NCBI GenBank assembly: GCA_032358165.1
Contig: JAALGY010000020.1
Coordinates: 1,364,001 to 1,428,000 of the forward strand
DNA length: 64,000 bases
From: Diplosphaera chodatii
Lineage: Eukaryota; Chlorophyta; Trebouxiophyceae; Prasiolales; Stichococcaceae
Direction: 5' to 3'
Shown here: one piece after another, positions 36,363 through 48,100 of the stretch
Layout: each line of letters begins with the position of its first letter
Position numbering within the stretch: the first letter of the stretch is position 1
Program-made: the position numbers and the translations under genes
Notes under the pieces: model-generated
Database searches by the model: none
What the model was told of the DNA's origin: nothing
The model's input: only the letters and a program-made list of their open reading frames with translations

Positions 36363-39300
36363 ATGGCCGGCACCACCAGTGTGGCCAATGTGGACCCTAT
36401 ACTGAGCCAGAGCCTTGATCTGGTAGGAGAAAGCGGCACCGTTGTCGCTTGATGGGCTTCTGTCCGCTCTTGAGCCGTTTCAGCTCGCACAGCGCCTGAC
36501 ACCTGCAGTCTTGCACGACTTCGCTGGGTGCCTGTACAGTCAAGGACCCAGTTGTGTCCTACTTCGCAGGGGTTCCTGGACAACTTTGATCCTATGAGCA
36601 TGCCCGAGCTGAACGAGGAGATGGTGCCGGTTGACAGGTACGTGCATATGCAACACCCTATAGCAGTGCTTCTGAGCAGGCCGCGCAAATGCGCTATCGG
36701 GACTGCTGCCTAACTGGCAACCGCCCATGGGTTCAAGCAGCTTGCGCTCTTATACTTGCAGCTTCTTCAATTCATATGTCGAGAGCTTGGAGCTTGGCGC
36801 ACGGGAGGGGCACAATATCGCCGGTACGCTCGATTGTGCATAGCGATGTTCTGCCTTCAGCATGGCTGATCTGGTGCCAAGGGATGCCGTGTGGGTCACC
36901 AGTCGCAGGCAGCATGCATGCTACCTGCTGTGCTGTCAATTGCTGCCACATCTGCAGAACGAGAATGCAAACACATCAATAGGGTTGCCAGCGCTTCGAC
37001 CAGCGGGCTGCCGTCACCGCAGGCAACATGGCACGCATGGACACCGGCGAGCCGGCTCTGTCGCTGCCGTTCCCGGTCGCGCAGAGCGCGCCACTCAGCA
37101 ATGGCATGCCGGGCAGTGCAGCGGCCCTGCCGAACGGCACATCCGCACTTGCAAACGGAGGCGTGCATGGCGGCGTTCCGCAGACCATGCCCATGCCTGA
37201 GATGGGGGCACCCCCAGGGCCGTTGCAGGCGCTGCCAGCCGCAGGACAGATGCCTCCCATCCCCACCAACTCAGCAGCGGAAGCGTCCAGCCGAGGTGCA
37301 ACCCTCAAGCACGAAGAGTGCACTTAGTTGGGGTGCAAGTGGATCACACCGTCAGGACAGGTGGCACAAGCAAGCAGGCTGACAGGAACTATGTGTCTCC
37401 CTTTGCAGGGGGGCGCAAAGCACGGAGCGGCGTCGCCCGTGCGACTGCAGCGGCTGCCAGCGACGATGCGCTGCACCACATAGACCACGAGAAGACCAAG
37501 CGAAATCCCAAGCAGCAGCTGCAGAACAAGCAGGCGCAGCAGCGGTACAGGTGGGTCATGCTTCTGAATTTGAATAGATTGTGGCTGTGACACCCTTGCG
37601 TACCAGGATGTTATCGGGTTTTTGAGCACTGAAGGTGGAGCTCAAGGGTTTGTCCTTCGATTGTTGCAGTTTTTGCGTCATGACGCCAGTGATGTGTCTG
37701 TAGTCAAATGCATAAACTTGGTTCCACATACACAGGGAGCGGCGCAAGCAGCGCTTCCAGGAGCTGGAGGAGGCGCTCAACGGCCTCACCGAGCAGCTGC
37801 AGGCCAAGCAGTACGAGATCGCCGGCCTGCAGAATCAGAACGCCATCCTCCAGGTCCGCCCCAGCGGGAAGCGGGGCAGTGACGGGTGCTGTCAAGTGCT
37901 GCCGCCCAGCTTTACTGTTAGGACAAACTTCTGCTTTCACAGGGCCACAAGCATCGGGGGTCCAGTCACAGTCACGGTTGCCAAACTCGATGCAGGGCAA
38001 GGCACAGGAGCTGACGCAGGCCATGGCGGCGCGGGAGCAGGAGGTGGCGGCGCTAAAGGCGCGCCTGGCGGGCGTGGCGACCAGCGCCGCGGGCCCCGCC
38101 TCCAGCGACGGCCACTCCAGCGGCACCCACCACGAGGAGCCCGACGCGCAGGTGCCCCCCCTGCGCCCACCCCGCTCCCCCCACGGCCTCAGCTGCGTGC
38201 TGCAGCCCACAGATGACTGATCGGCGCCCTCAGCCCATGTCAGCGTGCAAGGTGCACATCGGACCAGTGCATGTGCACACACTGGTGCCTGGGCCTGTGG
38301 ATGGATGTGGGATGAGCTGTCGCATGATCTAGCAAGGCTACAGCCGTCAACGAGGTGCATGTGTGGGCGCAGGGGGGCGTGGCGCGCATGCTGCCCAGGA
38401 GCACGCTCAGCGACGCAGAGCTGGCGGCCTGCCGTGTGCAGTACGACGCACTGGTCTCGGCGATGCGCGAGCTCGCCACCCGCCACAGCCTGCACACTGC
38501 CAACGTGCTCGGTGAGGCCAAACTGGTCTGCAGTGCAGCTGGCTGCTCACTCCAGCCTAATGCATCTTTATTTCATTCTTGGTTGCCGATGTCAGCTGCT
38601 GCCGCCTGGCTCCATCAGCTGGATGCCAACAGCGGGCCATGTGCTGCATGCGAGCTGACACAAAAGCCGTGCAACATGCAGGCGATGGCGTGGTGGCGGG
38701 GGTGATGGAGCAGGTGCGGGGGCTGGTGGAGTCGGGGTGCCGCGCCAGCCAGGAGCTGGAGCGCAAGGGTGGCATCCAGGTGCGGTCCCACGCGCAGCGG
38801 CAGGACTGAGCAGTGTAATGGCAGGCTCATTGGCGATATCGTGCATTGATGTGGCTCCTCTTTCCAGCGGAGGAGCGTCTTCCGCGTCCGCGTGTCCCGA
38901 TTGGCTGCACATTTGCTGCGATGTTCATGGCACTTGCTCGTGCCGTATGTTTGTTTTCGAGCGTGCGCCCCAAGTGATGGCTGTTGTGCTGCGCAGGTGC
39001 TGGAGGTCATGGGCCGCGACGTCGAGAAGCTGGGCGGCCACTCCTGCGCCACGGTGCGCCATGCCAACTCCAGTGTCTGGTACCCCGTACCCCGCCCCGG
39101 GCCTTCTGCTGGCGTGCGGCGGCGTCTATGACACAGCTCCATACACCGCAGCAGAAATACCATCAACGTTCTTCACATCTATGAGTGCAGCCTTCATGCT
39201 CGCACCTTGGTGTGGCGCAGGAGCGCGCGAGGTGGGGCCGCATCCTGGAGGCGCTGCGGCTGGTGCCGCGGCAGGAGGAGGCGCTGCTCGCGCTGCGCAA

Positions 39301-40686
39301 GCAGCACCTGTCCAAGCTCAAGCAGATCTACCACCAGCGCCAGTCGCTCAACATGCAGGTCCGCCCCAGCCTTGTCACCACACCGGCTCCACTCCCGCAG
39401 GGCAAACGCATTCGCCAGCAACTCGTGGCAAGCGCTGCACCACCTGTGCCAACAGCACTTCTGCGATCTGCAAATGGGTTCCGAACCGCTGCACTGCCTG
39501 TGCAGGCGATGGGCATGATGCTGCCGACGCCGGGGCGCGGCGATGTGGCGAGCCAGCTGGCGGGGGCGGACCCCACTCTGGAGGGCAAGATGGCGTGCAT
39601 GTCCATCGGCTCCTACGCCGACTGCGCCCGCAACACGATGCGCTTGGACAAGACGCTGGACGAGCTCAAGGTGCGATGCTGGATGTGGGGTGTTGATGCA
39701 CATCAGAGCCTCCTGTGCAAGTCGACGCCGCTTGCCGCCGCAAACACGTCTGTGCGGTGGTGTGGCCCACGACCTGGCGGTGGCACCCCAAGCCTGGTTC
39801 TGCGCACTACTGACCTCCACGGTGGGGTCTTGCGATGTGCAGGACAACTTGCGGGCGGAGCAGACCAGCTTCCTGGAGCTGAAGGTGCGCGCCTTGCTCA
39901 TCGGGTGCCACCCGTGGCGTCCACTCTGATACCTAGCAGTATGCGCACAGTGCCCCTTGCTCACCCAATGCCTTCTTGCACACTGCAGCTGGTGGTGCTT
40001 CACCGCGTGCTGAGCCCCATCCAGACGCTGCTGTTCGTGATGGAAGCGTACCCAACCCGCCCAGGTGACTGCTCCTCTCATATGTCGCAGCGTGTCGACC
40101 GGCTGCTGCTTTGTGATCGAGAGTCGGAGGCTATCAGCTGCTTTGTGATCGACTGCTGGAGACCAACAGTCTGCACAATTGCTGCCCAAATGCACCAAAG
40201 TACCGCGTGAAAGGGGCGATGTGCAACGCAGATGCGCTGGCCCTGGCGAACAGTGTGGCGCTCAAGCTGGGGCGCGCTGCGGAGGGCTGCCCCAAGGCCG
40301 CTGAGCTGCTCAAACAGGCGTCCGCCGAGGAGGAGGCCCTCCGCCGCAAGGTGCCAAGTGTTTGACACATGGCAAAAAGACAGAGATCACCCTTTCCGGC
40401 ACATGGCTACTTTCTATACCCTAGTTGTTGGCGAGGATCAGCACGCTGCTTCTTAGTAGAGGTCCAGTGGTGCTTCACCAAGCTTGATGGCGAGGGACAT
40501 GCTGCAGGCAATGGTCGAGTGTCAGCAGTGCGATGCTGACATGCATGTGCATGCCTGCAGAGCTCTGGTACATCTGGCGCAACGTCGTCCGGCGAGCTGC
40601 GAGGCAGTGGCGGCAGCAGCCTGGAGGGCACCGACGATTCCCACAAGTCGGACTGCTGCTCCCTCAACAAGGGCGGTGAACAGTGA
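36363..40686 (+). CDS. bZIP transcription factor, large algal type (gene 2)
   Basis: About fourteen exons start with MAGTTSVANVDPILSQSLDL (36363-36422), then GFLDNFDPMSMPELNEEM, FFNSYVESLELGAREG and a long Pro/Ala/Gly/Asn stretch (37020-37300) that looks disordered. The bZIP domain follows: HEKTKRNPKQQLQNKQAQQR and YRERRKQRFQELEEALNGLT, with the signature N-K-Q-A-Q-Q-R-Y-R. A zipper with LQAKQYEIAGLQNQNAILQ ends it. The C-terminal half is helical (LSDAELAACRVQYDALVSAM, GRILEALRLVPRQEEALLAL, SKLKQIYHQRQSLNMQ) and ends with VLSPIQTLLFVMEAYP, DALALANSVALKLGRAAEG and a Ser/Gly tail. The final exon joins in phase 0 at RRK| to the tail, with stop TGA at 40684-40686. The layout, bZIP followed by a conserved helical region, is seen in algal bZIPs. 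Partner and role are unknown. Confidence 0.85.
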
Positions 40687-40958
40687 TGGTCGAATTCTGA
40701 GTCATGCCAGCCCTGGCTCTGCAACAGCGGCACGGAGCTCGATGTTCGATGGCAAGGCAGCTCGGATCTTGCACTGGCACAGCTTGATGCATTCCCCAGG
40801 CTGTGAGAAGGACAGGGATGACAGAGGAACGTTGCCCAAGTGTTGCATTGGCAAGTTTACAGCAGTTCGTGTGCAGTTTCTCAGTGACAGACTGCTTGGT
40901 TTTGACGGAGTAGGCCCCATTGCCATTTGCTTCATCCAGTGCTGATTGGCTGCCCCTA

Positions 40959-41008
40959 CCAGTATGGGGCCGTTTCCCCGGAGGTGAATCAGGGAGAAAC
41001 TAGGGGAA
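40959..41008 (+). repeat. Left terminal inverted repeat of the 3.57-kb element
   Basis: The outer 21 bases match the right end; an imperfect extension to about position 41008 includes GGTG and AGGGAGAAACTAGG. Confidence 0.8.
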
Positions 41009-41275
41009 ACCTGGAGAAACACTTGGAAGACCGATAGTCCAGGAGAAATGTGGAGAAATGTGGGGAAATATCTTGCGTCAATTTCCCTCCGGGAAGCAGT
41101 GCTGGGAAACGGCAGGGAAACACGGAGAAATGTGAGGCTTGCACTGAGGAAATTTCTCTCCGAGATGCAGTGTTGGGAAATGGCAGAGAAACGTGGAGAA
41201 ATGTAAGCTTGGCATTTCCCTGATGAGGATTGCTAGGGAAACTGGGAGAAATTCGAGCTTCGCATTTTCTCTGCC
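40989..41275 (+). repeat. Left subterminal GGAGAAA / GGGAAA repeat array
   Basis: At least fourteen copies of GGAGAAA- or GGGAAA-like words occur, in both directions, at irregular 10-25 base spacing. They often sit in a longer context, caGTGyTGGGAAAyGGCAG...AAAyryGGAGAAATGT, repeated at about 41098 and 41170. No open frame crosses it. Confidence 0.75.
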
Positions 41276-41675
41276 AGACACTTGGCTGGTGTGATTATGT
41301 GTTGCTGACTAAGGTAGCCCAGCATGCACTTCATGGTGCACTTCTCAGCTTGCAGCAGCGCAGTTTGCGCATAAGGCAACACCTACCGGACTGACTGGTC
41401 AAGATTGCGCCTTGAAATGGAAGGTGAGCGACTGGCAGTGCCGCCCGGACTCATTCCCTTGCAGCATCCCATCGCTGATCAGTCGTGATTTGACTTGAAC
41501 CTGCAAGCTGGGCGTTCAGGATTATCCTCGTCACAACGCCATTGCTGCACAAACCTACTGTATGATCTGATCAGCACGTTGATGGGCTGTCGCCATGCGG
41601 CCTGTTGCACATCTGTATTGATCCATCACCAGGCGTCCCAAATCAACATTCTGTGCATCTTACCAGTGACGGCGC

Positions 41676-44145
41676 ATGAGTTCGACAGCTGACGAGATCC
41701 CCTTATATGCTAACCATAGGGCTTGTGACGAGCTGCCGGCGCACACCCAATTGAAGCTGATGGCGCTGCTGCAGGCGCAGCAGCAGAAGCAGCCGCAGCA
41801 GCAGCCGCAGCGGCGCTGGAGCAGAGGCGTCAGCGGCTGCCTCCGGCTCCGGTGTCCGCGACGGTGCAGCGCCCGCCGCAGCGGCCCGGGACGTTGCTGA
41901 AGAGCATGCCATCCCACCTGCTGCGCCTGCAGCTGCATCACGTAGTGCGGTGCAGGTGGCTCACCGCATGTTGCCCTACAATGCATGCAGCGTACTACTT
42001 GGTTGCTCTATGTCCACTTGCATGCATCAAATTCGTGTAGCAGTGACTTTGCAATGGACACTGCTAACACTCATTTCCAGCCTCAGCTTTGCCGGTCTGT
42101 GTGGATGGCAGACTGTCTGATGCGCATGCATGCAGGCTGTGGCTGCGCGGCTGCACAGCGAGCTGCTGCTGGCCATCGCGCGACGATGAGGGCGGCCTGC
42201 AGAAGCATGGTGGCGCCGCCACCACAAGCGAGGTGTGCGTCTGGTCAGCAAATCTGCTCGCACTTGCATGCTGCCGTGGAGTGCAGTGCAGTCTCAAGAG
42301 TTATATACATCGCTCTCAGGGCACCGCAGTAGAGCCTAAGCCCTAGGGTTCAGGCCCTCTGACAACTGACTGAACTGCACCTTGGCCAGCAGCATGCAGG
42401 AGGCGTTCCAGCCAGGCACGCCCTTCCCGCATCGGTGCTTGCAACATACACTAATGCTGAATACAGTCATGCATGCAGGGCGTGCGGCCCTGGATCAGCA
42501 ACAGGCCACGCTGCTGCCGCGCGGCAGACGCTGGCACACGTCACCGTGCTCGGTGAGCACCCTGGCCTGCCACATACAGCTTCAATTCCCAGTGACGCTT
42601 GCATGCCCAGGTCCCGATCAAGCGCCTGCTGGATGATGAGATAGACCTGCTGCAGGCTGCTGTGGTTGCTGCCAGAGTGCATTCATGGCCGCAGCACATG
42701 CAAACAGTGCTGGCTGTCACACCCATTCGAGCAGCATTCGAGGGCCCTTGAGCCTGCTCCCAGTGCTGTGCGTGAACTGGGGTCGGCACCTTGCCTGTGG
42801 CTGCTGTCCATCCTGCATGTGGCCCAGACATGCTATGCATGATGATAACACAATCGCCCGTTCCCCGGCAGGGAGCGCTGACACACTCTGTGGCCTGAAG
42901 CTTGTGCCCTGCCCGCCGGAGGTGGCGGCAGTGCACATCGACTGCCGCGTGACTGCTGGTGACCTAGCTAGGATGCGCTGGGCAGCTGGGAGGACTGCCG
43001 CAGCATGATGGTGTCGGACGTCGACAAGGGTTGCACCATCATGTGGGCCTTCGGCTGTACTCCAAGCATGACCTTTCCCAGTTCCTACACCTTGTGTGCA
43101 ACCCCATACAGCTTGACGCAAGTGCGCAGCTGCAAGCGCTCCAGACATGCAACTGCTGCCGCAGGTACAACACTGCAAGGTTCGTGATGTCAAACCCACC
43201 ATGCTGTGGCGAGCAGCAGCCTTCCTTTCGGTGAAGCTTTGAACTTCGTCATGTGCAGGTACCCTGTGGAGCTGCTGCGCGCAGACTCTGGCCGGGCGGA
43301 CGCGTCTTCTGGGCAGCTGGCAGCCGGAGGCGCCTCACAGACGGTGCGTCAATCGACTCTCTGGCTTTGCACTTGCGTATCAGCAGCAGCAGTGCTGGCA
43401 CGACACGCAAGGCGTGTCGTGCGGGGCACATTCCATTTTCGTCATTTCCCAGCCAGGACTTGCTACTGCAGTCATGATGCGCTGAGTGTGCCTGATCCTG
43501 TAGCTGCCCTTGAGCGCAGGTGCCCACACAGCAGTCGACCAAGAGCCGCAAGCGGCGGAGCGGCGCTGCAGCGCTGGAGCGCTTCTTACCGCCCTGCGCA
43601 GCGGCGTAAGAAGACCACGCAGTCCGCAGCCGCCGCCGGTGGCGTCGCCATCGCCGACCTGCTGGCTGCCTCGCAGGTCAGCACCAGTTATCGATGGTCT
43701 GCAATCTATGATGTGCAGTGAAGTTGCAGCACCTGGATCGGTTGATCATCTTGGTGGCACCAGGTGGTGCTGAGGCATGCCCGCTGAGCATGAGTGTGCT
43801 CCCCTGCGAGTTGCATGGGAACAGGTGGCCACGTTTATGCAGCGGACGCACAGCTGGCATGTCATAGCGTGTTGTACGTGGTTAGATGCATATTGACCTG
43901 ATGGTGTTGACTTGATGGTCTTGACTTGATGGTAGCAACTTGATGGCCTGCGCCTGGGGCTGCAGGGCAATGCAGTGCTGGGAAATACGACACGGGAGCG
44001 CGCCCCCAGCAGGAGCAACGCAGCAGCCCAGCTGCTGGCCAAGCGTAAGCGCAGCGGCGGAGGCGCGTCCAGCGGCGCCCACAGCGATAACGACAGCCAT
44101 GCGGCGGAGGACTCAGTGGATGACAGCGCCAGCGCCAGCAAGTGA
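41676..44145 (+). CDS. Unidentified multi-exon gene inside the TIR element
   Basis: I do not recognise this gene. Candidate exons with host-like splice signals encode DELPAHTQLKLMALLQAQQQ (from ATG 41676), LEQRRQRLPPAPVSATVQ and GTLLKSMPSHLLRLQLHH near 41850, VPIKRLLDDEIDLLQAAVVA near 42620, LYSKHDLSQFLHLVCNPIQL near 43070, and YPVELLRADSGRADASSGQ near 43270. A basic KSRKRRSGAAALERFLPP follows near 43540, which can end at TAA 43607-43609. An alternative frame goes through RRKKTTQSAAAAGGVAIADL to a last exon, 43966-44145, with LLAKRKRSGGG and an acidic Ser-rich tail. Frames change between some exons, so splicing is uncertain or the copy is damaged. The basic clusters suggest nuclear localisation. 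No DDE/D, helicase or reverse transcriptase motif is visible. It could be a captured host gene or an unfamiliar element-encoded protein. Confidence 0.4.
43398..43422 (+). repeat. Perfect 11-bp hairpin inside the element
   Basis: GCACGACACGC (43398-43408), loop aag, GCGTGTCGTGC (43412-43422). It lies in an apparent intron of the unidentified gene. Confidence 0.75.
43893..43948 (+). repeat. Four tandem 14-bp units (ttgacttgatggtN)
   Basis: Units begin at 43893, 43907, 43921 and 43935. The middle two differ only in the last base and the outer two are slightly diverged. The array sits directly upstream of the last candidate exon in the element. Confidence 0.8.
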
Positions 44146-44273
44146 AATGGCGGGGTGCTGCTGTACAACTGTACCATTGGATTAGCATGTGTCTGTCGCC
44201 CTCCTGTGTTCACTGTGGCCTGTGCATCTGATGCGTGTGGCGAAACACCGGACGACAGGCTTGTGCTATCTTT

Positions 44274-44498
44274 CAGGAGAAACGTGAGTAGATCAGGAGT
44301 AACATGGAGAAACATAAGCAAACGTTCTGTGGTGCTGTGGAGAATTTTGGAGAAACATAGATAAATTTAGAGAAACACCTTCTGTAACATTTTTGCTGGA
44401 GGGAAATTCAGAGAAAATCTTCATATTGAACCAAGTTTCTCCAGTTGTATGTTTGCTCCAGAGAAGCTGTGTTTCTATCCATTTCTCCAAATTTCCAC
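44274..44498. repeat. Right subterminal GGAGAAA / TTTCTCC repeat array
   Basis: GGAGAAA-type words run along the plus strand from 44276 to about 44420 and then appear inverted (TTTCTCC) near 44435 and 44482, close to the terminal repeat. It mirrors the array at the left end. Confidence 0.7.
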
Positions 44499-44524
44499 CC
44501 CTGGGGAAACGGGCCCCATACTGG
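44499..44524 (-). repeat. Right terminal inverted repeat of the 3.57-kb element
   Basis: Reverse complement of the left end, with GGGCCCC in place of GGCCCC. The flanking TA is at 44525-44526. Confidence 0.8.
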
Positions 44525-44526
44525 TA

Positions 44527-45188
44527 GGCTGCATCATCCTTGGTTTGAGCTTTGTTAACACAACAACTGTACTGCTGGACGTAACAATGTTATACTGTAG
44601 CAAATGTTGCAGGACGGGCGTGGGTTCGCAGTTACAGAGCACAGCATTCACACTTGTCATACGGTGGGTTCACCGATACCAGACAGCCGTCACAGACAGC
44701 AACGTTAACGAACCAGCGGAGCCATAGCAGTGTTGATGAGCATTGCAGCAAACATAGTTGCAAATCTAGGAAATCAGGGTGTCAGGTCTGTGGCCCCAGG
44801 AAACTGGTGTTGCTGGGCCACGTCAAATGCCCAGCGAAGAGAAACTGCCACCGCATGTCTTGCGATGGTACAGCGCGCATACGGTACATGTTGTCAAACT
44901 GGTCAGCGGCCAGACTGCAGGCTTGGCCGGCTGCGGCGTCAGGTCTTGCAAGTGCCTGTCGCTGCAGCCGAGGGCCGGGCAGCAAAGTTGGGCCCTTCAG
45001 CACAGCCAACAGGCGGCCCTGAGCAGCAGCCAAGAATTGGGGTCACATGGTCCTCGCCTCGTCTGGAGCCGCGGTGAGGACCACGAACTGAAGAGTGCAC
45101 GTCCAGTGCAGGCGTTGCGGTGCTGCATCCTCTTGTGCAGCTGCAGCGCAGCCAGAAGCGCGGCAGCCGCCAAATACAGTGTCCAGGA
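44527..45188. other. Region between TIR element and bZIP gene 3
   Basis: These 662 bases probably contain the 3' UTR of the minus-strand bZIP gene 3. No exon or RNA is recognised. Confidence 0.35.
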
Positions 45189-48100
45189 TCACTGCCCAAC
45201 GCCACAGATGTCCGCTCTTTGCTGTCGACGCCCTTCTACGTGCGGCTCGGAGTGCCACTGGGTCAGCAGTGCCAGTGCCGCATTGAAGTTGCCCTGCACA
45301 GAGTCCATCAGCAGAGCAGAGGCCTCAGCAACGTTGCGGGCAATGCTAACTGAGTGCTATTTTGAGAGCTGTCGAAGGGTGCCAGTCACCGGGGGGATGT
45401 CGCTGAGGGCAGCGGTCGACATACCTGGGACTTGTACAGGGCCTCTGCTGCCAGCAAGTCGTTGCGGTGTGGCATGGGGCCGGACCTGCGGCGGCCGGAC
45501 TGTCCTTGGGCATCGGACGTGGCCTGCAGCAGGAGCAACATGGGGTCAGCTGTGGCAGAAGCATCAGGTCTGCCTGCTGCCGTGATGCTGCTGTCGCCTG
45601 TCATGTGCAAACTGTGCTGCGAGCCACGGGCCAGACTGGTGAATGACGCTGCTCACCAGGGCAAAGCCATTCGCATCCCTGCGGGATGGGCTGATCCCGC
45701 CTGCGGTACCATTGAGCAGTCAGAAAGAGCACAGACAAGCCTCACTCTCTGCAAGCCGGCACATCACTAGCCTCTGGAGGTTGCTTCAGGCGCAACAAAC
45801 CTGGTGGCAGCGGGCCGTGCAAGCCAATGTTGCTAGCGCGGCCGGCGGCAGAGACAGGCGAGCGCAGCGGGCTGCCCGTTTTCCTCGGGGCCTGCTGCAG
45901 CAGCAGCAGCACGGTGAGGTAAGTGCTAGATGTCACGACTGTGCTTGACGTTGGGTTGCAGAGGTTGAATGTCACACAGTAACATCTGCCGCGATGCTGG
46001 CAGGCATGTATCCTCGAATGCCAACGACGTTCAAGTCCAGTCCACACCGGGGCGGGCGCGTAGGCGCCATGCATTGGCAGGAGCGGGGCAGCGGTGTGCG
46101 CGTGGCCCAGGGGCGGCAGCCCGGGGCCGTGCGGCCGCCCAGTGGCCGCCCTGCCGCGATGCGCAAAGCTGTCCGACCGTGCGGGTGAGTGCGCCAGACC
46201 GCCCCGCTGCATCGGGTCCTGTGCAGCGGCCAGGCTGGTGTTGATTCACAGACACACGTTTTGGCTGGCAACATGTGGAGAGGCTAAACTCATTCTGAAG
46301 CATAGGCACGACAGCAGGGATAGCATGCACGACTGCAATGAAACATGCCAGGCTGCGTCTGCTTGCTGCCCTGCCAGCGAGCGTGGACTGACCTGCGGCG
46401 GCAGCGGCGGCATGCTGCGGCTCGGCGAGCCAGCGAGGGAGGCGTTGCTGTGGCCCCGCAAGCGCTGGCTGTCGTCATGACCACGGTGCCAGCTTGGCAG
46501 GTCATCGCCTGTACATCAACCACCAAGCAATCGTTGGCGTGCTTTTGCATCATCGGCCTGCAGCAGTCTTCTGTGTTGACAGACAGGCAATCAGCGGGGG
46601 AATGGCATACAAGCGAACTCACCAAATGCTTCCTCGGCCGCACAGGCGAAGGCGGAGCGTGCAGCCCCGGCGGCGGCGGCGGCGGCGCCCTGCGCAGCCC
46701 GCCGCCTGGCCTGCGCCCGCTCCTGCAGCAGCTGCGGCACAATGCTGTGCAGCATCGCCAGCTCCTCCTGTGATGCACAGCCGAATGCAGTGCTTCAACT
46801 GCTTGCCACACTATGCAGGGCAGAACAGGAGTGCGGTGTACACCCGAGGGGTCCCATATTGCACTGCAACAGGTGTCGTGTGCAGCTGGTGCTGCAGGGC
46901 CACCGTGCAGGCGCCGTTGCCCACCTGCAGTCTGCTGACGTCACGGCCGTGCCCAGCCTTGACTTGCAGCATGGACATCAGCTGCCGGATCTGCGCCTCG
47001 TCCACCTCCAGGTTGCCAAGCTGCAGCACAACCAGGATGCAGCTCGTCAGGCGCCATCCCGAGGCATTGCACCACGGAGCCCGACACACTGCTGAGCAGG
47101 CTGAGCACGACGCCCTTGTCGCTGAGGTGCATCAGCTGCTTGCTGTTGAAATACTGCAAAGCCAGACTGTCGCCTGACAATGTGAATCAGGGTGGACAGT
47201 GCGGAGGGCGGCCCACCATGCGGCATGGCGTGCGCAGCAGGAAGCGCAGCCGCTCCCGCTTCTCCTGCGCCTCGGCCCTCGCCCGGGCCGTCGAAGCCCT
47301 GAGCTCCTCCAGCTTCGACCGCTTGCGGTTGCGCGACACCTGCGCCGCCTCCCTGCCAAGCAGCAAAGCACGGTGTCCCTCTGTCACGGTGTCCCTCTGT
47401 CACGCGAAGCACCGCGAGGTGGCGGGGCTGTTCTCAAGCTAGCTGCAGGGAGGAACCGTGCGGAGCAATGGCAAGGCATCAGGTGCAGTGCTGCCCACCT
47501 GTTTCTTCGCCGCTTGATGGCTGCGGGCTCCTCACTGTGCCGTGACGGCTGCTGCGAGCCGATATCAGAGTCTGTTGGCTCTTCCGCTTGGTGGCGCCTG
47601 CATGTGATGTTGTGGCGGTCCAGTGTGAGCTGCTCGCTGCCTCTTTTGCCATTTGTTGAGCTGCTGCATGGCAACGCATACAAACAGAGCAAGCATGCAA
47701 GCTGCCCTCCTTCCAACGCCAGTGCAAACGACAGACATGCACAGGAAGGGGCCGCACGTGCGCTTGGCCCCGGCGCGACAGGCCTGCCGCTGCGAACGTG
47801 GCCGTTGGGGGATGTCTGCATTGGTCGCCGACTTGGGGGTCCCGCCCTGCTGCACGGCACATGAACAGTGTTGAACACAGCCCACTGAGCGCATCAGACG
47901 ACTGCAGCCTGTGAGCTGGCTTGCATGGTGACTGGCGTGTCGGCCTGCTGTGCAGACCTCGCTGCTGTCGGGACCAGTGCTGCAGGAGCGGCCGCGGGGG
48001 CGGTGGACCGGCGGCTTGCCCAGCCGCCACGGCTGCTGCGGCTCCCCGCTGCGGGCGGCCGCCCCTGCTTCCCGCTGCCTGTGGGGTGCAGCATGCATGG

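Larger units (their letters stand above)
40957..44526. mobile_element. TIR element with TA target duplication, 3.57 kb
   Basis: The left end reads TA then CCAGTATGGGGCCGTTTCC (40959 onward). The right end is its inverse, GGAAACGGGCCCCATACTGG then TA (44524 inward). The terminal repeats match over 21 bases with a single-base length difference and continue imperfectly to about 50 bases (shared GGTG and GGAGAAA). TA on both sides fits a TA-targeting DNA transposon (Tc1/mariner-like target choice), but no transposase catalytic motif was recognised. The interior carries subterminal GGAGAAA/GGGAAA arrays, a short tandem repeat, a perfect hairpin and a multi-exon gene. It is either a non-autonomous element that captured a gene or an element of an unfamiliar superfamily. 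Confidence 0.8.

Noticed and set aside
39194..40198. 334-codon minus-strand frame opposite bZIP gene 2
   Set aside because: It runs through both exons and introns of the plus-strand gene and has His/Arg-rich composition without a domain.
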